A DNA stretch of 18,974 bases, from the NCBI GenBank assembly GCA_044337585.1, contig JBIINH010000025.1, forward strand, positions 1-18,974, in the 5' to 3' direction. A program made the translations under genes and the position numbers. The notes under the pieces are model-generated. The model saw only the letters and a program-made list of their open reading frames with translations, did not search any database and was not told the DNA's origin. The stretch comes from CAYSBE01 sp044337585 (GTDB taxonomy: Bacteria > Bacteroidota > Bacteroidia > UKL13-3). Below, piece by piece: positions 8,414-16,211 of this stretch. How positions within the stretch are numbered: position 1 is the first letter of the stretch; each line of letters opens with the position of its first letter.

Positions 8414-9277
8414 ATGATTGTGAAAAATAAACCAACAAGATTATTATATATCCTGCTTTTAGCAGCGATAATGCCTGTAAATAGAACAAATGCACAGTTT
8501 TTTGAAGGCGGTATTTTGATTGGAGGCTCCAACTATATAGGGGATTTAAGTGGTAAATTTATAAACATAGGTACCACAAGACCAGCTGCAGGCATATTAT
8601 TAAGGTATAATATTAATCAACGTTTTACTGTAAAAGGATATTTGGGATATGGAAGAATTACAGGGGCGGATTCACTTTCTACAGTTGAGTACCACAAGCA
8701 AAGAAACCTGAGCTTTTATTCCGATGTTTGGGAATTCTCAACACAACTCGAATTCAATATTTTACCATATAGTTTTAAGCGTTATGCGAAGAAACCGTTT
8801 GTTCCATACGTGTTTGTTGGGATAGGTGTTTTTAATTATAACCCCACAGCAACCTATCAAGGAAAAGATTATGAACTTCAGCCATTAGGAACCGAAGGTC
8901 AAGGAACTACACAATACAACGATTTAGAAAAATACACGCTCACACAATTTTGCATTCCGTTTGGTTTGGGTGTTAAAAAAAGAGTATCAGACAGATGGAC
9001 TGTAGGGTTAGAAATTGGTGCTAGATACACATTTACGAATTACCTAGATGATGTTGGTGGAAAATACGCCAATCAACAAATAGTTGCTAGGGGAAACGGA
9101 GAAATTGCTGGAGTATTATCAGATAGAAGTGCTGAAAAGATTGGAGGAGATCCCTTGTTCAAAGAAGGTGACAGCCGCTCAAACAAAAGTATAGATGTAA
9201 ACGATATCTATATATTTGGGGGAATATCCGTTACGTTTAGGTTAAAGAAAAAATTGCAATGCCCATCATTTAAATAA
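8414..9277 (+). CDS. DUF6089 / PorG-like outer-membrane beta-barrel protein, paralogue 2
   Basis: A 287-residue protein with a signal peptide (MIVKNKPTRLLYILLLAAIM followed by PVNRTNA, cleavage before QFF). The mature protein matches its neighbours in order: EGGILIGGSNYIGDL, RNLSFYSDVWE, PYVFVGIGVFNYNPTATYQG, NYLDDV, and C-terminal LQCPSF. It is therefore a paralogue of the genes at 7478 and 9277. A 63-base AT-rich spacer with a run of nine T separates it from paralogue 1, whereas its stop codon shares a base with the start of paralogue 3 (TAATG), so 2 and 3 are probably translated together. Role inferred from family: outer-membrane component associated with type IX secretion/gliding machinery; whether all three act in the same complex is unknown. 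Confidence 0.75.
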   Translation: MIVKNKPTRLLYILLLAAIMPVNRTNAQFFEGGILIGGSNYIGDLSGKFINIGTTRPAAGILLRYNINQRFTVKGYLGYGRITGADSLSTVEYHKQRNLSFYSDVWEFSTQLEFNILPYSFKRYAKKPFVPYVFVGIGVFNYNPTATYQGKDYELQPLGTEGQGTTQYNDLEKYTLTQFCIPFGLGVKKRVSDRWTVGLEIGARYTFTNYLDDVGGKYANQQIVARGNGEIAGVLSDRSAEKIGGDPLFKEGDSRSNKSIDVNDIYIFGGISVTFRLKKKLQCPSFK

Positions 9278-10077
9278 TGAACAAGCTTAAATTACAATTT
9301 ATTTTCCTGTTTGCTATATTAAGCAAATTTGGACTTAGTCAACACTTTGAACCAGGCTTTATGCTCGGGGGATCGAATTATTTTGGTGATCTTGCTCCAA
9401 GTCCAGTTTTAGGTGAAAGTCATTTTGCGATTGGCGGTTTTGCTAGGGTAAATATGTCAAGCTCATTTGCAATTACATTCAATTTACTAACAACATCAAT
9501 TTCAGGAGACGACAAAAACTTTGAAGCAAGCAAAGTACGTAATCTCAACTTCAAAACATCCCTAACCGAATTTTCGGGAGTAGTAGAGTTTAATTTCTTT
9601 AAGTATGGGGTAGATGTGAACGATAAACGCCATACTCCCTATGTGTTTTTAGGATTATCCTTTACACAGTTTAACCCAACAGCAAATTATGTTGGACAAA
9701 CAATACAACTTAGAAATATACGAACTGAAGAAACACAATACTCTTTGTTTGCAGTTACAATTCCAATGGGAATTGGCTACAAATGGCAATTTGACAAACA
9801 CTTTGCTTTCAATTGGAATATTGGATTTCGCAGGTCGTATAGCGACTATTTAGATGATGTGAGCACGGTTTATCCGGATAGTTACGAAAATGTTCAATCT
9901 AAAAAAGGCTCAATGGTAGCAATTGCAACTGACCCGTCTGGGCTAGAAACTGGGCTCCCGTTGAGTGAAAAGGGATACCAACGTGGCAATGCCGATTTTA
10001 CAGATTGGTATATAATAAGTACCGTTAGCATAAGTTATCGTTTTTATAAGCGCTTGAAGTGCCGTAGATTTTATTAA
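9277..10077 (+). CDS. DUF6089 / PorG-like outer-membrane beta-barrel protein, paralogue 3
   Basis: This 266-residue protein starts with a signal peptide (about residues 1-21, ending in KFGLSQ). The mature region carries FEPGFMLGGSNYFGDLAPS, RNLNFKTSLTEF, PYVFLGLSFTQFNPTANYVG, SDYLDDV, and ends KCRRFY, clearly homologous to the two preceding genes. It is the shortest of the three and lies directly upstream of uppS, which is where the single DUF6089/PorG gene sits in other Bacteroidota as I recall. On position alone it is the best candidate for the ancestral copy. Its ATG overlaps the previous stop codon by one base. Confidence 0.75.
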   Translation: MNKLKLQFIFLFAILSKFGLSQHFEPGFMLGGSNYFGDLAPSPVLGESHFAIGGFARVNMSSSFAITFNLLTTSISGDDKNFEASKVRNLNFKTSLTEFSGVVEFNFFKYGVDVNDKRHTPYVFLGLSFTQFNPTANYVGQTIQLRNIRTEETQYSLFAVTIPMGIGYKWQFDKHFAFNWNIGFRRSYSDYLDDVSTVYPDSYENVQSKKGSMVAIATDPSGLETGLPLSEKGYQRGNADFTDWYIISTVSISYRFYKRLKCRRFY

Positions 10078-10105
10078 TTTCGCATCGAAGAGTTTGGCGG
10101 AAGGC

Positions 10106-10861
10106 ATGAGTTTAAAAGATAAAATTGATTTAGGAAAACTCCCCACTCACATTGCAGTGATAATGGATGGAAACGGCCGTTGGGCCAAAGGGAAAGGCAA
10201 GTTTCGCATTTTCGGGCACCAGCATGGGGTAAAATCTGTGAAAGAAATTTCTGAAGGGTGTGCAGAATTAGGTGTTAAATATTTAACCCTTTATGCCTTC
10301 TCCACTGAAAACTGGAGTAGGCCAAAAATTGAAATCAATGCTTTAATGGAACTTTTGGTATCAACCATCAGAAGCGAAACCAAAACATTGATAGAAAACG
10401 ATATTAAGTTGGAAACCATCGGAAATCCGAATGACTTACCCGAAAAATGCAGAAGAGAATTGGCCGAAGCAATTGAAGAGACAAAAGCCAACACACGAAT
10501 GACACTTATTTTAGCGTTAAGCTATAGCTCCCGTTGGGATATGGTAAACGCAGTAAAAAATATAGCACATCAAGTACATAATGGAACATTAAGCATTGAT
10601 CAGATTAATGAGCAAACCATTAGCAAAAACTTAAATACAGCAGCATATCCAGAACCCGAGCTCATGATAAGAACAAGTGGCGAGCATCGAATAAGTAATT
10701 TTTTGCTTTGGGAAATGGCATATACCGAATTGTATTTTACGCACAAACTTTGGCCTGATTTCCGAAAACCCGATTTGTATGAAGCCATCATCGACTTTCA
10801 AAATAGAGAAAGAAGATTTGGAAAAACCAGCGAACAAGTTGCATTATCAAATGAAGCGTAA
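10106..10861 (+). CDS. uppS: Isoprenyl transferase (undecaprenyl diphosphate synthase)
   Basis: The 251-residue enzyme condenses isopentenyl diphosphate with farnesyl diphosphate in cis to make undecaprenyl diphosphate, the lipid carrier for peptidoglycan and surface glycans. It shows IMDGNGRWA at residues 19-27 with catalytic Asp21, GHQHG at 37-41, YAFSTENWSRP at 63-73 and RTSGEHRISNFLLWE near residue 190, all signature segments of cis-prenyltransferases. I chose the ATG at 10106, preceded by a GGCGGAAGGC stretch, over an in-frame TTG at 10094. It follows the PorG-like cluster by 28 bases, and the start of bamA lies inside its last 11 bases, suggesting coupled translation. Confidence 0.95.
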   Translation: MSLKDKIDLGKLPTHIAVIMDGNGRWAKGKGKFRIFGHQHGVKSVKEISEGCAELGVKYLTLYAFSTENWSRPKIEINALMELLVSTIRSETKTLIENDIKLETIGNPNDLPEKCRRELAEAIEETKANTRMTLILALSYSSRWDMVNAVKNIAHQVHNGTLSIDQINEQTISKNLNTAAYPEPELMIRTSGEHRISNFLLWEMAYTELYFTHKLWPDFRKPDLYEAIIDFQNRERRFGKTSEQVALSNEA

Positions 10862-13403
10862 TCACATACTGAAATATATTAATTTTCTGTTGTTAGTGGC
10901 ACCTCTCAACTTATTTGCTCAAGAGCAAGATTCAACACGCAGCCAACCTAAAACAGACTCAATTCCAATTTCAGTTGTTGATTATGATTTTCCTCAATCA
11001 TATACCCTCGAGCAAATTGTAATTACAGGAACCAGTTTTTATGATAAAAATGTACTTGCTGTTTTTTCAGGATTAACCCTAGGACAAAAAATAAAAGTGC
11101 CCGGAGAAGACATCACAAAAGCCATAAGCAATTTATGGAAGCAAAAGTTATTTGATGATGTTGTGATAAAGGTTTTAACTATAGATGGGGATAAAATTTC
11201 ACTCGAAATTAGTGTTAAAGAGAAGCCAAGACTTTCTACTTTTTCTATCAAAGGTTTAAAAAAATCACAAGCCAATACCCTTCGCGAAGAAATCACATTA
11301 AAAGCTGGTCAGGTAATTACTGATAACTTGCTATCCAATACCCGTTATGAAATAAAAAAATATTACAGCGAGAAAGGTTACTTAGATGCAACAGTTGCTT
11401 TTGAGCAAGTGGCAGACGATGTAAATAAAAATACTGCCAAATTGAAACTAACAATTGATAGGGGCGACAAAATAAAAATTCAAGATATCATTTTTGAAGG
11501 GAATAAAGCATTGACTAGTGCCCAACTTCGCAAATTGATGAAAGATACTCGCCCTAAGCGATACCTTTTAGCCAAATCAAGATTTGAAGAAGAAAAGTAT
11601 AACGATGATAAACAAAAGGTGTTGGCCAAATACCTAACAATGGGTTATCGGGACGTCAATATAGTAACAGATTCAATTTACCGACATGATGATAAAACAA
11701 TTGGTATTTTCATTCGTATTGATGAAGGTAGCAAATACTTTTTTCGTAAAATTCAATTTATTGGCAATACAAAATACACTGTTGAAGAGCTAAATTCCAT
11801 TTTAAGAATTGTACCTGGTGATGTGTATGACCAATCAAAACTTGATTCTAGGTTGAATATGAATCAAAATGGACTTGATATAAGCACACTTTACATGGAT
11901 GATGGATATTTGTTTTTTAATATCAATCCAGTTGAAGTATTGGTAGAAAATGACTCGATTGATTTAGAGATACGAATTAATGAAGGAGAACAAGCACGTA
12001 TAAACAAAGTGATGGTAACTGGAAATACAAAAACCAGCGACCATGTTATTATGAGGGAATTGCGCACGAAGCCTGGTCAGTTATTCAGCCGTTCTGATAT
12101 TACACGCTCATTACGCGAACTTGCACAAGTTGGGTATTTTAATCCTGAAGCATTAAATGTAAACCCTGTTCCTCACCCAGAAAGCGGCACAGTAGATATT
12201 GAATATATCGTTGAAGAAAGACCTAATGATCAAATTGAACTTTCGGCAGGTTGGGGAGCACAATCAATTGTAGGAACTCTTGGCCTTACGTTAAATAATT
12301 TCTCTACCAAAAGATTTTTCGACAAAGACGCGTGGAGCCCTATACCATCCGGTGATGGGCAACGTGTTTCATTGCGAGCGCAAACCAACGGTACCTTTTT
12401 TCAATCCTACAGTGCTTCATTTACCGAACCATGGTTGGGGGGCAAAAAGCCTATCTCACTTACTGTATCTGTATTTCACTCTATTCAGACCAATGGTTAT
12501 GCAAAAGGAAACCCGCTGCGTACCCAACTCCTTACTTCCGGTGTGAATGTGGGTTTAGGCAAAAGATTGAAATTTCCTGACGACTTTTTTGTATTGCAAT
12601 CGCAATTGATATTTCAACGATATACTAATTTTACCAATGTTCTTGGCCAAAGTTTTCTATCAATTATTCCTGAAGGGGTATCAAATAGTCTAAGTTTGAA
12701 AATGACCTTAAGCCGCAACTCAACTGATCAATTGATTTACCCTAGAGCAGGCTCCAACATATCTATGTCAGTTCAGTTCACGCCACCATACTCACTTCTT
12801 AATGGCAAAGATTATTCAACCATGGACTTTGGTGAGAAAACACAATGGTTGGAATTTCATAAATGGAAATTTGATGCTTCATGGTTCTCCAAGCTTGCTG
12901 GAAACTTGGTCTTGATGACACGTGTAAATGTGGGGATGATAGGAAGATATAATGCACAATTGCCATACACCCCATTTGAGCGATTTTGGTTAGGAGGAGC
13001 AGGATTGGTTGGATTTAATCTTGATGGACGTGAGCTCATTGCATTGCGTGGATATGCAGATAACTCTTTAACACCAGTGGTGCCAGATCCAAGAACAGGT
13101 GCAATTGTACGCTCAGGTGGAATTATTTACAACCGTTACACAATGGAGTTGCGCTACCCAATTTCGTTAAATCCGCAAGCAACAGTATACCCATTGGTGT
13201 TTTTGGAAGCAGGAGGTGCCTGGTCTAATTACGATGCATTTAATCCGTATGATATTTTCCGTTCTTCAGGCGTGGGTTTAAGGGTGTTTTTGCCAATGTT
13301 TGGTTTATTGGGACTTGACTATGCTCGTGGTTTTGACAAAGTTCCGTTCTTTCCTAATGCCAATATCCCTCAGTTTCACTTTATCCTAGGTCAGCAGTTT
13401 TAA
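10851..13403 (+). CDS. bamA: Outer-membrane protein assembly factor BamA (Omp85)
   Basis: This 850-residue protein inserts beta-barrel proteins into the outer membrane. The start at 10851 gives a clear signal peptide (MKRNHILKYINFLLLVAPLN, cleavage near LFAQ); an in-frame ATG at 10779 lies inside uppS and would bury it. The first roughly 430 mature residues contain repeated POTRA-type modules, for example PRLSTFSIKGLKKSQANTL, KIKIQDIIFEGNKALT and FFRKIQFIGNTKYT, each followed by an alpha-alpha-beta pattern. From about residue 455 (ELSAGWGAQS) to the end lies the 16-stranded barrel domain, with the conserved LRGY element at 732-735 and a terminal phenylalanine (ILGQQF). Size and order match Bacteroidota BamA. 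It lies between uppS and the OmpH chaperone genes, as expected for an envelope assembly operon. Confidence 0.95.
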   Translation: MKRNHILKYINFLLLVAPLNLFAQEQDSTRSQPKTDSIPISVVDYDFPQSYTLEQIVITGTSFYDKNVLAVFSGLTLGQKIKVPGEDITKAISNLWKQKLFDDVVIKVLTIDGDKISLEISVKEKPRLSTFSIKGLKKSQANTLREEITLKAGQVITDNLLSNTRYEIKKYYSEKGYLDATVAFEQVADDVNKNTAKLKLTIDRGDKIKIQDIIFEGNKALTSAQLRKLMKDTRPKRYLLAKSRFEEEKYNDDKQKVLAKYLTMGYRDVNIVTDSIYRHDDKTIGIFIRIDEGSKYFFRKIQFIGNTKYTVEELNSILRIVPGDVYDQSKLDSRLNMNQNGLDISTLYMDDGYLFFNINPVEVLVENDSIDLEIRINEGEQARINKVMVTGNTKTSDHVIMRELRTKPGQLFSRSDITRSLRELAQVGYFNPEALNVNPVPHPESGTVDIEYIVEERPNDQIELSAGWGAQSIVGTLGLTLNNFSTKRFFDKDAWSPIPSGDGQRVSLRAQTNGTFFQSYSASFTEPWLGGKKPISLTVSVFHSIQTNGYAKGNPLRTQLLTSGVNVGLGKRLKFPDDFFVLQSQLIFQRYTNFTNVLGQSFLSIIPEGVSNSLSLKMTLSRNSTDQLIYPRAGSNISMSVQFTPPYSLLNGKDYSTMDFGEKTQWLEFHKWKFDASWFSKLAGNLVLMTRVNVGMIGRYNAQLPYTPFERFWLGGAGLVGFNLDGRELIALRGYADNSLTPVVPDPRTGAIVRSGGIIYNRYTMELRYPISLNPQATVYPLVFLEAGGAWSNYDAFNPYDIFRSSGVGLRVFLPMFGLLGLDYARGFDKVPFFPNANIPQFHFILGQQF

Positions 13404-13465
13404 AATAATGAATGTCGTTTCCACCTAAATCTCGTTATGTTCACCAATTCAATAGTATAAGAATA

Positions 13466-14026
13466 ATGAAAAAAATACTCTTAATAACGCTACTTGTTTT
13501 TGTAACCACGATTGGGGCCAATGCCCAAAAATTTGGATATGTAGATACAGAATATATTTTAGACATGATGCCTGAGTATCGCTCTGCTCAAAAACAATTG
13601 GATATGATGGCAGAAGAATGGCAAAAAGAAATGGATAAGATGCAGGAAGAAATAGATAAAATGTACAGAGATTTAAAAGCAGAACAAGTTCTGTTAACCG
13701 AAGATTTGCGTAAAAAAAGAGAATCAGAGATAAAGGATAAGGAGAAAGCATTAAAAGATTATCGTAATCAGAAGTTTGGCTACAACGGTGAATTGTTTAA
13801 GAAAAGACAAGAGTTGGTGAAGCCTATTCAAGATAAAATATTCATGGCTGTGCAAAATGTTGCTAAAAAGAATGCCTACGACTTTATATTTGCAAAATCA
13901 GGTGAAATGATTATGTTGTACTCAAATGCCAAATACGATCGGAGTGACGAGGTGTTGGCAGAAATGGGTGTAACCGTAAACAAGAACGCCAAAGACAACG
14001 ATAACAAAACAAAAACGAATAAATGA
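13466..14026 (+). CDS. OmpH/Skp-family periplasmic chaperone, copy 1
   Basis: A 186-residue secreted protein. The ATG at 13466 begins a signal peptide (MKKILLITLLVFVTTIGANA|Q); an earlier in-frame ATG at 13412 would add 18 polar residues before it and is unlikely. The mature N-terminus KFGYVDTEYILDMMPEYRSAQKQLD is typical of OmpH/Skp, and the middle (about residues 50-110) is a charged heptad-like stretch expected to form the coiled-coil arms. A C-terminal FIFAKSGEMIMLY segment completes the body. The family binds unfolded outer-membrane proteins in the periplasm and delivers them to BamA, encoded just upstream. The tail is rich in Lys and Asn. Its stop overlaps the next gene's start (ATGA). 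Confidence 0.9.
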   Translation: MKKILLITLLVFVTTIGANAQKFGYVDTEYILDMMPEYRSAQKQLDMMAEEWQKEMDKMQEEIDKMYRDLKAEQVLLTEDLRKKRESEIKDKEKALKDYRNQKFGYNGELFKKRQELVKPIQDKIFMAVQNVAKKNAYDFIFAKSGEMIMLYSNAKYDRSDEVLAEMGVTVNKNAKDNDNKTKTNK

Positions 14027-14574
14027 TGAACAAAACCAAAAACCTATTACTTGCAGGGCTACTGTCACTAGCAGGTTTATTTACAGCTCAAGGTCAAAAT
14101 AAGTTTGGCTACATTGAATTTCAGTCACTCTTGGTAGAAATGCCTGATTACAAAAAAGCCAATACTGATATGGAAGCTTACGGAAAACAGTTTCAAGATC
14201 AACTCCGTACCATGTCAACAGAGTTGGATACTAAATATAACGACTATCAAAAAAATGAGGGAAAAATGCCCGAAGCAATTAAAGAATTGAAACAAAAGGA
14301 GTTAAGAGACATGCAAATGCGTATCCAAGAGTTTCAAGAAACTGCACAGGAAAAAATTCGTGATAAAGAAACAGAATTATTAAAGCCAATTATTGAGAAA
14401 GCAAAAAAAGCAATAGCTGACGTTGCCAAGGAAAATGGGTATTCTTACATTTTTGATTCAAGCCCAGGCACACCACTACTATACAAACCAGAAGGCGATG
14501 ACGTGATGAAATTGGTGATGAAAAAACTCGGTATTGTAGCCCCACCGGTTACACCGGCTCCCGCACAGAAATAA
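14023..14574 (+). CDS. OmpH/Skp-family periplasmic chaperone, copy 2
   Basis: A 183-residue paralogue of the preceding gene. The signal peptide spans about residues 1-25 (ending TAQGQ), followed by NKFGYIEFQSLLVEMPDYKKA, a long charged helix predicted as coiled coil (about 45-120), and YSYIFDSSPGTPLLY near the end. Two consecutive ATGs (14023 and 14026) are possible starts; the first overlaps the previous stop by four bases. Tandem ompH genes after bamA are usual in Bacteroidota, and the two probably form homo- or heterotrimeric holdase complexes for outer-membrane proteins. A Pro/Ala-rich tail (APPVTPAPAQ) ends the protein. It is the last gene of the block and is followed by a strong hairpin. 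Confidence 0.9.
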   Translation: MMNKTKNLLLAGLLSLAGLFTAQGQNKFGYIEFQSLLVEMPDYKKANTDMEAYGKQFQDQLRTMSTELDTKYNDYQKNEGKMPEAIKELKQKELRDMQMRIQEFQETAQEKIRDKETELLKPIIEKAKKAIADVAKENGYSYIFDSSPGTPLLYKPEGDDVMKLVMKKLGIVAPPVTPAPAQK

Positions 14575-14598
14575 GCTGAAGCATAATTCATATTATTT

Positions 14599-14637
14599 GA
14601 CCGCGCCCCGCAATGCAAAGCATTGCGGGGCGCGGTC
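14599..14637. terminator. Perfect 18-bp GC-rich hairpin between convergent genes
   Basis: The arms 14599-14616 and 14620-14637 are exact reverse complements around a three-base AAA loop. The stem is much richer in GC than the surrounding DNA. It lies between the end of the second ompH gene and the end of the oppositely oriented HAD gene, where a bidirectional terminator is expected. No T-run follows on either strand, so it is not a textbook intrinsic terminator; it could instead be a dispersed palindromic repeat that also stabilises mRNA 3' ends. Confidence 0.65.
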
Positions 14638-14645
14638 GTTTCCAA

Positions 14646-15287
14646 TCAGTTGTGCCTGGGATTTGTTGTTTTTAGCACAGCAAGTAATTCAGGTAAAGTT
14701 TCCATGCTAATGGGCGCATGACACCAATGCGTTTTTAAACCCGAAGCCTCAGCCCCACGAATATTTACTTTGCTGTCATCAATAAACAGGCATTGTTCGG
14801 GGGCTAGGTTTATTTGGCGACAAACATATCGAAAACAAGGTGTATCGGGTTTGCGCAACCCAATTTGATAGGAGTAAAAAATAGTATCAAAAAGATTGTT
14901 CCAACTGTCTACCCCATGTGTACGTTCAAGCGTTGCATAAAATTCCTGCATGTGTAAGGCATTGGTATTGCTAAGCAAATATACTTTCACGTGTTTTCGT
15001 AGTTTTTTGATGATTTCCAACCTCTCATTTGGCAAATCCAAAATCATGGCATTCCAAGCGGCATCAATTTGTTCGTCTGATATTTGGCCGTGCAGTTTGG
15101 TTTTCAATATGAGCCTAAACTCTTCAACCGTCAGCCGTCCGGTTTCAAATTCATTAAATATCGGCATTTCTGTATGCACATCTTCCAGTTCAAGTCCCAG
15201 TCGCCTAAAAGCCCTTAAGGTTTTTTCTTGATCAATGTTTAGGATTACACCACCTAAGTCAAAAATGATTGCCGATATTTTAGTCAT
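14646..15287 (-). CDS. HAD-family (subfamily IA) phosphatase
   Basis: This 213-residue cytosolic hydrolase has all four HAD motifs: IIFDLGGV with nucleophile Asp10, LLSNTN with Ser106, RKPD with Lys146, and FIDDS with Asp170/Asp171. The cap inserted after motif I (about residues 17-85) is of the alpha-helical C1 type. The usual second aspartate of DxDxT is a glycine (DLGGV), as is common in YihX-like sugar-phosphate phosphatases of this subgroup. I chose the ATG at 15287, immediately before the conserved first strand; an in-frame ATG at 15338 would add 17 unrelated residues. The substrate cannot be assigned. The gene is monocistronic and convergent with the ompH block. Confidence 0.88.
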   Translation of the reverse strand: MTKISAIIFDLGGVILNIDQEKTLRAFRRLGLELEDVHTEMPIFNEFETGRLTVEEFRLILKTKLHGQISDEQIDAAWNAMILDLPNERLEIIKKLRKHVKVYLLSNTNALHMQEFYATLERTHGVDSWNNLFDTIFYSYQIGLRKPDTPCFRYVCRQINLAPEQCLFIDDSKVNIRGAEASGLKTHWCHAPISMETLPELLAVLKTTNPRHN

Positions 15288-15379
15288 TACATTTGTATAA
15301 CAATGGGTAAAAATATATGTTTGCACCCCATTAACCAACCAACTCGCTATTGTTTAGTTAATGCATGGAGCAATCCATC

Positions 15380-15453
15380 GGGCCCTTAGCTCATTCGGTT
15401 AGAGCATCTGACTCATAATCAGGGGGTGGTTGGTTCGATTCCAACAGGGCCCA
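15380..15453 (+). tRNA. tRNA with anticodon CAU, most likely tRNA-Ile2 (lysidine-modified)
   Basis: A 74-base cloverleaf can be drawn fully: acceptor GGGCCCT pairs with AGGGCCC, D stem GCTC/GAGC, anticodon stem TCTGA/TCAGG (one G-U), loop CTCATAA with anticodon CAT at 15414-15416, T stem GTTGG/CCAAC with loop TTCGATT, and discriminator A at 15453. No CCA is encoded. Anticodon CAU could mean elongator Met, initiator Met or Ile2. The first acceptor pair is G-C and there is no run of three G-C pairs in the anticodon stem, arguing against initiator. Acceptor pairs C4-G69 and C5-G68 match the determinants known for the lysidine synthetase TilS, favouring tRNA-Ile2 over elongator Met. Confidence 0.93.
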
Positions 15454-15462
15454 CACAAAAAT

Positions 15463-15491
15463 CCCCAACACCAAACTGTTGGGGTTTTTTT
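15463..15491 (+). terminator. Intrinsic terminator after the tRNA
   Basis: The stem CCCCAACA (15463-15470) pairs with TGTTGGGG (15477-15484) around a six-base loop and is followed by seven T (15485-15491). It starts about 10 bases after the tRNA and is a standard rho-independent terminator for the plus strand. Confidence 0.85.
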
Positions 15492-15494
15492 ATG

Positions 15495-15529
15495 CAAAAA
15501 AAGCCCCTACACAGCAAAGTGAGGGGCTT
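15495..15529 (-). terminator. Intrinsic terminator of ssb (minus strand)
   Basis: AAGCCCCT (15501-15508) pairs with AGGGGCTT (15522-15529), with an extra CAC/GTG pairing inside after a one-base bulge. On the minus strand the hairpin is followed by a run of T (complement of the A-run near 15496-15502). It lies about 20 bases beyond the ssb stop codon and only four bases from the plus-strand tRNA terminator. Confidence 0.8.
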
Positions 15530-15550
15530 AAAATAAGAGGCAATAAGGTT

Positions 15551-15892
15551 TTAGTTTTTCTTGCCACCAATCATCAGCAATTCGTTCACTACAATCTCGG
15601 TGGTGTAACGTTTGTTGCCGTCTTTATCTTGATAGGTACGGCTACTAAGCTTGCCTTCAATAGCAATTTCGCTTCCCTTTTTCAGGTACTTTTCAAACAG
15701 CTCGGCTTGCTTGCCCCAGGCAATCACATTATGCCAATGGGTGTCTTCTACTTTCTCGCCTGCCTCATTCCGATATACCTCGGATGTAGCAATGGAGCAT
15801 TTGGCAAATGATTTTCCTGATTCAAGTTTTTTAACATCAGGATTCTGACCTAAGCGGCCAATTAGGCGTACGGAGTTACGTAAGTTGTTCAT
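15551..15892 (-). CDS. ssb: Single-stranded DNA-binding protein, short form
   Basis: The 113-residue protein is almost entirely one OB fold: MNNLRNSVRLIGRLGQNPDV at the N-terminus, FAKCSIATSEVY, the conserved THWHNVIAWGKQAELFEKYLKKGS, then IEGKLSSRTYQDKDG and the closing strand EIVVNEL. These are hallmark SSB segments. It ends in MIGGKKN and lacks both the flexible linker and the acidic D-D-D-I-P-F type tail that normally recruits repair and replication proteins, so it is shorter than a typical 140-180-residue SSB. Short tail-less SSB paralogues occur in Bacteroidota next to a full-length copy elsewhere; whether this is the main SSB cannot be told here. The leader before its ATG is A-rich on the coding strand, with no Shine-Dalgarno sequence. 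Confidence 0.92.
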   Translation of the reverse strand: MNNLRNSVRLIGRLGQNPDVKKLESGKSFAKCSIATSEVYRNEAGEKVEDTHWHNVIAWGKQAELFEKYLKKGSEIAIEGKLSSRTYQDKDGNKRYTTEIVVNELLMIGGKKN

Positions 15893-16211
15893 GTTTTTTT
15901 AATTAAATGGTTTTAAATTGATTTTACTTTTCACATACCACAGCTCTGCATCTTGCTGGCGCCTTGGTGCAAATGCGGCAACCGGTGTATGTCATCATTT
16001 CGGATTTTTGTTTGAGTCGAAATGACGATGCAAAGATTGGCCAACCCACAAAAGGTAGTCGTATGGCTTTCGTTTACTTTCGATAAGAAACGTATACAAC
16101 CGTTTGTACACTTTTAAAAACAGTGACTAGTATATTGACAACGAGAGGAATAATTACTAAAATTGTACTGGCAATTGTTCAATGTAAAAAATCCTTTAAA
16201 ATCTAAATCGC
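15893..16211. other. 319-base intergenic region between divergent ssb and WG-repeat genes
   Basis: This stretch should carry the promoters of both flanking genes. I see a candidate WG-gene promoter in its right part. An 8-bp inverted repeat TCATTTCG / CGAAATGA (15995-16002 and 16018-16025, 15-base spacer) has no recognised function. I find no convincing open reading frame, RNA gene or mobile-element end in it. Confidence 0.5.
16135..16165 (+). promoter_or_regulatory. Candidate Bacteroidota-type promoter of the WG-repeat gene
   Basis: TTG at 16135-16137 and TAAAATTG at 16158-16165 are separated by 20 bases, close to the Bacteroidota sigma consensus TTG-N19..21-TAnnTTTG with one mismatch. It would give a leader of about 40 bases before the ATG at 16212. 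Prediction by eye only. Confidence 0.4.

Noticed and set aside
10094..10105. TTG start for UppS
   Set aside because: The ATG four codons later is preceded by a purine-rich GGAAGG stretch and gives the usual short N-terminus.
10779..10850. An in-frame ATG that would extend BamA by 24 residues
   Set aside because: It lies inside uppS and would place 24 charged residues before the signal peptide; the ATG at 10851 gives a normal leader.
13412..13465. Upstream start for the first OmpH protein
   Set aside because: It would add 18 polar residues ahead of a clear signal peptide.
15995..16025. 8-bp inverted repeat as operator or terminator
   Set aside because: Short stem with 15-base loop, no T-run, and not close to either start codon; expected by chance in AT-rich DNA.
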